This document shows positions 57,792 to 64,000 of a DNA stretch of 64,000 bases, piece after piece. This DNA is from Luteimicrobium sp042670205 (lineage in GTDB: Bacteria > Actinomycetota > Actinomycetes > Actinomycetales > Cellulomonadaceae), in contig NZ_JBHUWD010000004.1 in the NCBI RefSeq assembly GCF_042670205.1, positions 62,001 through 126,000 on the forward strand, in the 5' to 3' direction. The position numbers were made by a program, and so were the translations under genes. The stretch's first letter is position 1. The number at the start of each line of letters is the position of its first letter. The notes under the pieces were generated by a model. It worked only from the letters and a program-made list of their open reading frames with translations. It had not been told where the DNA came from and searched no databases.

Positions 57792-59144
57792 TCAGGACGA
57801 CGCGGCGACCCCCGCGTGGAACCCGCCCTCGCGGCGGAACGCGGGCGTGGCGACGGCGAGCACGAGGATCGCGACCGCGATGGCCCCGAGCATCACGGAG
57901 CTCATGGCCGCGGCGGTCGCGCCGAGCACTCCGACGAGCGGGCTGACGACGCCCGCGATGCCCGTCTGGAGCGCGCCGATCACGGCGGACGCGGTGCCGG
58001 CCATCTCGCCGTGGCGGGTCAGCGCGAGCGCCGACGCGTTCGACGGGACCATGCCCTGCATCGAAAGGACGAGCCACAGGCCGGCGAGCACGCCCAGGAG
58101 CCCGCCGACGCCGGTGACCGCGAACGCCACGAGCCCGGCCGCGAAGACGAGCTGGACGACGAGGGCCGTGCGCAGGAGGCGGATCGGCGCGACCTTGCGG
58201 ACGAGCGCCGCGTTGACCTGCGCGGACGCGACGAGCGCGAGGCCGTTCACGGCGAAGAGCAGCGAGAAGGCGCCCGACGACAGCCCGAAGTGCTCCTGGA
58301 ACACGAACGGCGAGCCGGACACGTAGCTCATGACGACGGCCATGCCGAGCCCGGGCACGACGGCGAGCGCGAGGAACCGGCGGTCCCGGACGAGCGTGCG
58401 GTACCCGCGCAGGGCGGCCGGGAGCCCGCCGGTGACGCGGCGCTCCACGCGCAGCGTCTCGGGGAGCGCGCGGAGCACCACGGCCCCGAGCACGACGCCC
58501 ATGAGCGCGAGCACGAGGAAGATCCCGTGCCAGCTCCCCCAGCCCTCGACGAGCGACCCGACGGTCGGCGCGAGCAGCGGCGACAGACCGATGACGAGCA
58601 TGAGCCGGGAGAACATGCGGGCGGCCTCGGCACCGCTGAAGCGGTCGCGGATGATCGCCATGCTCGTGACGGACGCGGACGCGTTGAAGAAGCCCTGGAT
58701 CACGCGCAGCACGATGAGCATCGTGATGTTCGGGACCATGATCGACAGCACGGACGTGACCACGTGGCCCGCGAGCCCGACCAGCAGCGGGCCGCGGCGG
58801 CCGAACCGGTCCGAGAGCGGGCCGATCACGAGGGTGCCGAGCGCGGCGCCGATGAGCATCGCGGACATGGTGACCTGCGCGCCGGCGTCGGTGGTGTGCA
58901 GGTCGTGCGCGACGTCCGGCAGGGCCGGCAGGTACATGTCGGTCGTGAAGGCGGGGAGCGCGGAGAGGGAGCCGAGCAGGAGGATCCACGCGGCGGTCGA
59001 GCGGGGACCGGTGCGAGGCCCCGCGAGGAGGCGTGAGCGGAGGCTCGGGCGGGGCGCGGGGGCGAGGGGCTGCGCCCGGGTGGAGGTCAGGTCGGCGGTG
59101 GGGTTCGGATCATCGGGGTCGTCGGCACGCGTCACGACGGCCAT
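57792..59144 (-). CDS. Bcr/CflA-family MFS multidrug exporter
   Basis: This 450-residue transporter has 12 predicted helices. The first loop carries TDMYLPALPDVAHDL, diagnostic of Bcr/CflA proteins, followed by the MFS motif A GPLSDRFGRRGPLL. A 50-residue polar N-terminal tail precedes helix 1, so a later start is possible. It exports drugs or metabolites by proton antiport; its substrate is not predicted. Confidence 0.88.
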   Translation of the reverse strand: MAVVTRADDPDDPNPTADLTSTRAQPLAPAPRPSLRSRLLAGPRTGPRSTAAWILLLGSLSALPAFTTDMYLPALPDVAHDLHTTDAGAQVTMSAMLIGAALGTLVIGPLSDRFGRRGPLLVGLAGHVVTSVLSIMVPNITMLIVLRVIQGFFNASASVTSMAIIRDRFSGAEAARMFSRLMLVIGLSPLLAPTVGSLVEGWGSWHGIFLVLALMGVVLGAVVLRALPETLRVERRVTGGLPAALRGYRTLVRDRRFLALAVVPGLGMAVVMSYVSGSPFVFQEHFGLSSGAFSLLFAVNGLALVASAQVNAALVRKVAPIRLLRTALVVQLVFAAGLVAFAVTGVGGLLGVLAGLWLVLSMQGMVPSNASALALTRHGEMAGTASAVIGALQTGIAGVVSPLVGVLGATAAAMSSVMLGAIAVAILVLAVATPAFRREGGFHAGVAASS

Positions 59145-59263
59145 CCTATCGAATCGTTTCGAGCAGGCCTCGTGAATTCGCGGCGCACCGTGTGACGATC
59201 GTGTGCCGGGCCCGCGACGCCGGACGGCGGTCGGATGTGGGCGGCATGGCCGACGATGGACCC

Positions 59264-60019
59264 ATGTGCGGCCGCTACGCCTCCTTCCGAGAGGCCCAGG
59301 ACCTCGCCGACGCCTTCGCGATCGACGCCGCCCTCGTCGAGCCCGCGGTGCGCGAGCTCGCCCCGAGCTGGAACGTCGCCCCGACGCAGGACGTGCGGAT
59401 CGTCGTCGAGCGGACGCCGAAGGGCGAGCCGGACGGCCCGGTCGAGCGGTCGCTGCGGCTCGCGCGATGGGGGCTCGTGCCGAGCTGGGCGAAGGACCCG
59501 TCGGTCGGCAACCGGATGATCAACGCGCGCGTCGAGTCGCTCGTCGACAAGCCCGCGTTCGCCAAGCCGTTCGCGGCCCGGCGCTGCCTCGTCCCCGCGG
59601 ACGGCTACTACGAGTGGAAGAAGCTCGAGCCGGCGCCGGGCTCGAGCCCGTCGGGCCGGGCGCGAACGCCCAAGCAGCCGTACTACATCACCCCCGCCGA
59701 CGACGACGTCGCGGCCCTCGCAGGCCTCTACGAGTTCTGGCGGGACCCCAGCCGGGCGGCCGACGACCCGCGCCGCTGGCTCGTGTCGACCACGATCGTC
59801 ACGATGCCGGCCAGCGACGACCTGGCCGGGATCCACGACCGCATGCCCCTCGTGCTCCCCCGGTCGGCGTGGGACGCGTGGCTGGACCCGTCGGTCGGGG
59901 CCGAGGGCGCGTCGGCGCTGCTGGGCCAGACGCCCGAGCTGATGCGCTTCCGCGAGGTGTCGTCGCTGGTGAGCAACGTGAACAACGACTCCCCTGCGCT
60001 GCTGGCACCCGTCGACTGA
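59264..60019 (+). CDS. SRAP/HMCES-type abasic-site crosslinking protein
   Basis: This 251-residue SRAP protein forms a DNA-protein crosslink with abasic sites in single-stranded DNA through Cys2. The start was set at ATG 59264 so that the protein begins MCGRYASF, since Cys2 must be exposed after Met removal; longer open frames were rejected. Other signatures are NARVESLVDKPAF, CLVPADGYYEWKK, STTIVTMPA and the catalytic His in IHDRMPLVL. It is monocistronic. Confidence 0.93.
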   Translation: MCGRYASFREAQDLADAFAIDAALVEPAVRELAPSWNVAPTQDVRIVVERTPKGEPDGPVERSLRLARWGLVPSWAKDPSVGNRMINARVESLVDKPAFAKPFAARRCLVPADGYYEWKKLEPAPGSSPSGRARTPKQPYYITPADDDVAALAGLYEFWRDPSRAADDPRRWLVSTTIVTMPASDDLAGIHDRMPLVLPRSAWDAWLDPSVGAEGASALLGQTPELMRFREVSSLVSNVNNDSPALLAPVD

Positions 60020-60096
60020 CGGGTCGCGGCCGGGTGCGCCGCCCGGCGCGGCCGTGTCGAACGGGTCACAACTGGCCGCATCGATGTGACCCGTGG

Positions 60097-60112
60097 ATAC
60101 CCCCCGGGGTAT
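60097..60112 (+). promoter_or_regulatory. CsoR-family operator and promoter
   Basis: The dyad ATACCCCCCGGGGTAT (60097-60112) matches the GC-rich operator of CsoR-family repressors. It overlaps a -10 TATGGT (60110-60115); GTGACC (60086-60091) may be the -35. The ATG at 60122 is six bases after the -10. The regulator is encoded in the same operon (61924). Confidence 0.82.
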
Positions 60113-60121
60113 GGTCGGTCC

Positions 60122-61876
60122 ATGCTCAGCCCCACCGCCACCCCGTCCGCGCACCCCGACACCCCCGCTCGGCGCTACGTCGTCGTCGGTGGGGTCGCTG
60201 CGGGTGCGAGCGCCGCGGCGCGCCTCCGCCGCCTCGACGAGACCGCGGAGATCGTCGTCCTCGAGCGCGGCCCGCACGTGTCGTTCGCAGGCTGCGGGCT
60301 GCCCTACCTCGTGGGCGGCGAGATCGCCGAGCCCGACGACCTCCTCGTCCAGACGCCCGCGAGCCTGCGCGCCGCGCTGAACCTCGACGTGCGGACGTCG
60401 CACGACGTCGTCGGGCTGGACGCGGACGCTCGCACCGTCCGGGTGCGCACGCCGGAGGGCGAGACCGACCTCGCGTACGACGCGCTCGTCCTCGCACCAG
60501 GTGCGGTCGCCGCGCGCCCACCCCTCCCCGGCCTCGGCTCGCCGCGCGTGCACACCCTGCGCACCGTCGCCGACGGGGCCGCGCTCCGCGCGCTCGTGGG
60601 CACCGCACGCCGCGCCGTCGTGCTCGGCGGCGGGTTCATCGGGCTCGAGGCCGCCGAGGCGCTCGCGCAGCGGGGGCTCGACGTCACGCTCGTGCAGCGG
60701 TCCGCGCACGTCCTGTCGACCTTCGAGCCCGAGCTCGCGCGGCTCGTGACCGACGAGCTCGAGCGGCTCGGGATCGACGTCCACGCGGGCTCGGGCGCCG
60801 CTGCGGTCGAGCACCTCGCCGACCACGACGTCGTCGCGCTCGCCGACGGGACGCGGCTCGAGGCCGACGTCGTCCTGCTCGCCGTGGGCGTGCGCCCCGA
60901 CACCCGAGTCTTCGAGGAGGCGGGGGTGCGCTGCGAGGACGGCGCGATCGTCGTCGACGAGCGCGGCCGCACCTCGCTGCCGTGCGTCTGGGCCGCGGGC
61001 GACGCGACCACCAGCGTCGACGCCGTCACGGGGGCACGCCGGCCCGTGACCCTCGCAGGGCCGGCGAACCGCGCCGGCCGGCTCGTCGCCGACGACATCG
61101 CCGGGCACCCGACCGCCCGGTCCGTGCCGCGCCCGCTCGGCACCGCGATCGTCCGCGTCGGCGGGCTCGCCGCGGCCACGACCGGCGCGAACCACGCGGA
61201 CCTCGACGCACTGGGCGTGCCCTACCGCACGCTCCACCTGCACCCCACCCAGCACGCCGGCTGGTTCCCCGGTGCCGCGCAGCTCCACCTCGTCGTGCAC
61301 GTGGACGCCGACGACGGCCGGATCCTCGGCGCCCAGGCCGTCGGCCCCGACGGGGTCGACAAGCGCATCGACGTGCTCGCGACCGCCCTGCGCGCCCACC
61401 TCACCGTGCACGACCTGGTCGACCTCGACCTCGCCTACGCGCCACCCTTCGGCGCCGCCAAGGACCCCGTGACGATGGCCGGGCTGCTCGGCTCGAACGT
61501 CGTCGACGGCACCTTGCGGCTCTGGTACGCGGACGAGCTGGACGAGGTCACCGCGCACGCGCTCGTGCTCGACGCCCGCAGCCGGGACGAGTTCGCGACC
61601 GGGCACGTCCCCGGCGCCCTCAACGTCCCGCACACCGAGCTGCGCGACCGGCTCGACGAGGTTCGCGCGGCCGCGGCCGGGCGTCCCGTCCGGGTCCTGT
61701 GCCAGTCCGGGGTGCGCTCCTACCTCGCGCACCGCGTGCTCGCCCAGCACGGGTTCGACAGCGCCTCGCTGTCCGGCGGGATGCTCACCCTGCGCGCCGC
61801 GCTCGGCCCCCGTGCCACCGTCGTGCTCGTGCGGCCCGACGAGGACGCCGTCCGCGTGGACGACCGCGCCGCCTGA
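60122..61876 (+). CDS. CoA-disulfide reductase-like flavoprotein with rhodanese domain
   Basis: This 584-residue protein has an FAD domain (VVVGGVAAGASAAARLRRLD), the single active Cys in SFAGCGLPYLVGG (about residue 60), a NAD motif VVLGGGFIGLEAAEAL, WAAGDATTS, and a C-terminal rhodanese domain (VLDARSRDEFATGHVPGALN and active Cys in VLCQSGVRSY). Such fusions reduce CoA persulfide/polysulfide and handle reactive sulfur. Expression is likely controlled by the CsoR-family repressor two genes on. Confidence 0.9.
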   Translation: MLSPTATPSAHPDTPARRYVVVGGVAAGASAAARLRRLDETAEIVVLERGPHVSFAGCGLPYLVGGEIAEPDDLLVQTPASLRAALNLDVRTSHDVVGLDADARTVRVRTPEGETDLAYDALVLAPGAVAARPPLPGLGSPRVHTLRTVADGAALRALVGTARRAVVLGGGFIGLEAAEALAQRGLDVTLVQRSAHVLSTFEPELARLVTDELERLGIDVHAGSGAAAVEHLADHDVVALADGTRLEADVVLLAVGVRPDTRVFEEAGVRCEDGAIVVDERGRTSLPCVWAAGDATTSVDAVTGARRPVTLAGPANRAGRLVADDIAGHPTARSVPRPLGTAIVRVGGLAAATTGANHADLDALGVPYRTLHLHPTQHAGWFPGAAQLHLVVHVDADDGRILGAQAVGPDGVDKRIDVLATALRAHLTVHDLVDLDLAYAPPFGAAKDPVTMAGLLGSNVVDGTLRLWYADELDEVTAHALVLDARSRDEFATGHVPGALNVPHTELRDRLDEVRAAAAGRPVRVLCQSGVRSYLAHRVLAQHGFDSASLSGGMLTLRAALGPRATVVLVRPDEDAVRVDDRAA

Positions 61877-61923
61877 CCTCGCGCAGCACCCGCGCACCCC
61901 ACCCGCCACCCCGAGGAGCACCG

Positions 61924-62193
61924 ATGACCACGCCCGACGCCGAGGCCCGCCGCAAGATCGTCAACCGCCTGCGCCGCGCGCGCGGCCAGCTCGACGCCGT
62001 CGTGAACGCCGTCGAGAACGACGCCTCGTGCCGCGAGGTCGTCACCCAGCTCGCCGCCGTGTCGAGCGCGCTCGACCGTGCCGGCTTCGCGATCGTGTCG
62101 TCCGCCATGAAGGACTGCGTCGGCGATCCCGAGGGCACCGCCGACGGCCTCACCACCGAGGAGCTCGAGAAGCTCTTCCTCATGCTCGCCTGA
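61924..62193 (+). CDS. CsoR/CstR-family sensor repressor
   Basis: This 89-residue all-helical protein (DUF156) has IVNRLRRARGQLDAVVNAVE, then Cys in ASCREVVTQL and a second Cys in SSAMKDCVG. In copper sensors a His lies four residues before the second Cys; here that position is Ala, so copper sensing is unlikely and a persulfide-sensing CstR role is favoured. GAGGAG lies five bases before ATG 61924. It is in one operon with a CoA-disulfide-reductase/rhodanese gene. Confidence 0.9.
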   Translation: MTTPDAEARRKIVNRLRRARGQLDAVVNAVENDASCREVVTQLAAVSSALDRAGFAIVSSAMKDCVGDPEGTADGLTTEELEKLFLMLA

Positions 62194-62250
62194 GCCTTCC
62201 CCACCCACCGGTACCCGACCGCCATCCCCGGCACCGAGGAGACGAACCCC

Positions 62251-62412
62251 ATGTGTTACCCCACCACCTGCAGCACCTGCGGCAAGACGACCTGGAAGGG
62301 CTGCGGCCAGCACGTCGACGACGTCCGCCGCACCGTGCCCGCCGCCGAGTGGTGCGACGGCCACCCCGACGCCCCGAAGAGCACCTTCTTCTCGCGCCTC
62401 CTGGGGCGTTGA
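62251..62412 (+). CDS. Small Cys-rich protein, 53 residues
   Basis: The frame from ATG 62251 encodes MCYPTTCSTCGKTTWKGCGQ then HVDDVRRTVPAAEWCDGHPD. Five Cys and two His in 38 residues suggest a zinc or iron site. Such tiny proteins recur in actinobacteria near sulfur and thioredoxin genes. GAGGAG is nine bases upstream. It follows the CstR-like gene by 57 bases and is probably co-transcribed. Confidence 0.75.
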   Translation: MCYPTTCSTCGKTTWKGCGQHVDDVRRTVPAAEWCDGHPDAPKSTFFSRLLGR

Positions 62413-62531
62413 GCGGGCACAGCCCGCACCCGCCCCGCGCCAACGCACGGGTTCAGCACCACGCTCCCCGGGCGGCAGCGCGGGTCATCCACCGACCGAT
62501 GTCGCCCCTGGTCAGAGGCCGCTCGATGGGC

Positions 62532-62552
62532 TAGAATCGAACACATGTTCGA
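62532..62552 (+). promoter_or_regulatory. SOS (LexA) box and leaderless promoter of the DUF222/HNH gene
   Basis: -10 TAGAAT (62532-62537) runs into the LexA box TCGAACACATGTTCGA (62537-62552), which holds the ATG at 62545. TGGTCA (62509-62514) may be the -35 with a 17-base spacer. The layout equals that at 33,508 in the mobile element. 13E12/DUF222 genes in Mycobacterium are also LexA-controlled. Confidence 0.85.
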
Positions 62553-64000
62553 GTCTGAGCGCGCCGAGGCCCCTCCTCGCGATGCTCTGTGCACGACTCC
62601 GCTCGCCGCACGTCTCGCGTCGCCCGCGCGGGGTCGGGAGGCCTCGGTGCTCGAGGTCGCGTTCGCGCACCTCATCGCGAGGTTGGTCGGCCTGGCGTCG
62701 CCTTCCGAGCCGGCCGACGACCGTGCGGACGCTCCCGAAGGCGCGGCCGACGGCGAGCTTGCGGACAGGATCGACCCGCTTCCGGCACCACCCCTGGACG
62801 TGCCGGACCTCGCCGCTCGACTTGCCCGGCTCGAGCCTTCCGAGGTCGGCGACGACGCACTGGTCGACGCCGTGGTGGCGTGGCAGCGGGTCGCGTCCTG
62901 GGCGGCCGCGCAGCAAGCCGTCGTGATCGACGAGCTGTTGGCCCGTGGCGGTTCGTCGTCGCGGGCCGCGGAGGCAGTCGTCCACGAGTTCACGGCCGCT
63001 CTCGTGACGTCCCGGCACGCAGCCGCCGCGCTGGTGGGTCGGGCGGCCGGGCTCGCGGCGTCGCCGCAGGTCGCGGACGCGCTCGCGGACGGTCGGATCG
63101 ACACCGCCCGCGCCGACGTCCTGGTGTCCTACGAGGCCGTTCCCGTCGCCGTGCGCCTCCGGGTGGCGCCTGACCTCGTCGGCACGGCGGAGCGTCCTGG
63201 TCCGGCCACTGGGCTCACGCCCGCCCAGCTTCGCGACCGGCTGCGGCGCGCGGCGATCGAGTCCGATCCGAACGGCGCGACCCGGCGAGCCGAAGAGGCG
63301 GTGGCGCGCCGTCACGTCTGGATCGACCCGGCGCCCGACCAGATGGCCTGGCTCACCGCCCTGCTGCCCGCCGCGGACGCCGCCCGGCTCTGGGCCCGGC
63401 TCGACGCGACCTCCCGCGACGTCGTCCGCGCCGCCGGCGAGACCCGGACGCTCGCACAGGTCCGCGCCGACACTCTCACCGATCTCGTCATCCATGGCTG
63501 CACCGGTGCCCGCATCGAGGGCCCCGCCGACGATCGCGCGCAGTCCGACCGCGTGCAGTCCGATCGTGCCGAGTCCGACCGGGCCGCGTCGCGCGCTGCC
63601 GCGTCCGACACTGCCGAGTCCGACACGAGCGGGGCCGGTTGTTCCTCCGCGGTGCGCACCGTGGTCAACGTGACGGTCGCGGCGACGACGCTCCTGGGCG
63701 CCGACGAGGCGCCCGGGCACCTCGCGGGCTACGGCCCGATCACCGCGCCGCTCGCCCGAGCGCTCGCTGCCGGTGACGACGCGACGTGGCGCCGGATCCT
63801 CACCGATCCCGCGACCGGCGCCGCCACCGACGTGTCCCGGACCACCTACCGGCCCGGCGTCGTGCTAGGCGATCTGGTCCGGACCCGCGACGCGACCTGC
63901 ACGTTCCCGGGCTGCCGGGTCCCGGCAGCCCGGTGCGACCTCGACCACGTCGAGCCGTTCGACTCCTCCCAGCGGATCACCGGGCAGACGTGCGCCGCGA
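62545..64000 (+). CDS. DUF222/HNH endonuclease (13E12-like), C-terminus beyond window
   Basis: 485 residues are visible, without stop before the window end. The DUF222 domain (VAWQRVASWAAAQQAVVIDE ... HVWIDPAPDQMAWLTALLP) is followed by a Ser/Asp repeat (about residues 330-350, QSDR and ESDR units) and the start of the HNH region: RDATCTFPGCRVPAARCDLDHVEPF, with zinc Cys and DLDHV. These genes are multi-copy in actinobacteria, and this one is under an SOS box. The exact role of the nuclease is unknown. Confidence 0.9.
   Translation, partial: MFESERAEAPPRDALCTTPLAARLASPARGREASVLEVAFAHLIARLVGLASPSEPADDRADAPEGAADGELADRIDPLPAPPLDVPDLAARLARLEPSEVGDDALVDAVVAWQRVASWAAAQQAVVIDELLARGGSSSRAAEAVVHEFTAALVTSRHAAAALVGRAAGLAASPQVADALADGRIDTARADVLVSYEAVPVAVRLRVAPDLVGTAERPGPATGLTPAQLRDRLRRAAIESDPNGATRRAEEAVARRHVWIDPAPDQMAWLTALLPAADAARLWARLDATSRDVVRAAGETRTLAQVRADTLTDLVIHGCTGARIEGPADDRAQSDRVQSDRAESDRAASRAAASDTAESDTSGAGCSSAVRTVVNVTVAATTLLGADEAPGHLAGYGPITAPLARALAAGDDATWRRILTDPATGAATDVSRTTYRPGVVLGDLVRTRDATCTFPGCRVPAARCDLDHVEPFDSSQRITGQTCAA

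Noticed and set aside
59132..61921. A 929-codon minus-strand frame opposite the SRAP and CoADR genes
   Set aside because: High-GC shadow without domain features; the plus strand encodes two well-defined proteins with motifs and promoters.
1..64000. CRISPR arrays, tRNA and rRNA genes
   Set aside because: No spaced repeat array, cas gene, cloverleaf or rRNA sequence was recognised; the only repeats in series are the three-copy iterons. tmRNA is the only RNA gene found.

Overview
The window comes from a high-GC actinobacterium, most likely order Micrococcales near Cellulomonadaceae or Promicromonosporaceae. Three things point there: very high GC with GTG and TTG starts, the tmRNA tag ADSKRTDFALAA, and the actinobacterial block pncB / clpS / DUF2017 / murI / Rv1339-like hydrolase / rph / rdgB / DUF3054, which also occurs in Mycobacterium. 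Many genes begin 6-8 bases after a TAGGCT-like -10 hexamer, which suggests leaderless transcripts.

Layout. 1-7.6 kb: nucleotide, cell-wall and NAD housekeeping genes. 7.6-9.9 kb: a DEAD-family helicase with a DUF3039 partner. 9.9-17.8 kb: an amino-sugar uptake locus (two binding lipoproteins, two permeases, ROK kinase, nagB, ROK repressor). 18-25.2 kb: a small secreted protein, ssrA (tmRNA), smpB, an M23 peptidase, ftsX, ftsE and prfB. 25.3-30.2 kb: a lipoprotein, then a Tad pilus operon read leftward.

30,171-44,476 is a 14.3-kb mobile element inserted inside tadA. It carries a large serine recombinase, excisionase-like HTH proteins, a replication initiator with internal iteron-like repeats, a WhiB-like protein, a terminase-small-subunit-like protein, a tape-measure protein and accessory cargo. 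Other virion genes are absent. Its ends form a symmetric attP when joined. Excision would restore tadA exactly in frame, so pilus ATPase expression may depend on the element leaving. The integrase promoter also appears to be completed only in the excised circle.

44.5-45.2 kb is the 5' part of tadA. 45.4-53.2 kb is a leftward four-gene operon: an EPSP-synthase-like domain fused to a CoA ligase, an acyl-CoA dehydrogenase, a FabL-type SDR enoyl reductase, and a 2,4-dienoyl-CoA-reductase-like flavoprotein. This set matches the shikimate-to-cyclohexanecarboxyl-CoA cassette known from ansatrienin and phoslactomycin producers, so the organism may make omega-cyclohexyl fatty acids. Two long palindromes lie in frame inside the last gene.

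53.4-64 kb: an anchored S1C protease, an aminotransferase, a LysE exporter with a divergent LysR regulator, a Bcr/CflA efflux pump, an SRAP abasic-site protein, a sulfur-handling operon (CoA-disulfide-reductase/rhodanese, CsoR-family sensor, tiny Cys-rich protein) and an SOS-box-controlled DUF222/HNH gene cut by the window end.
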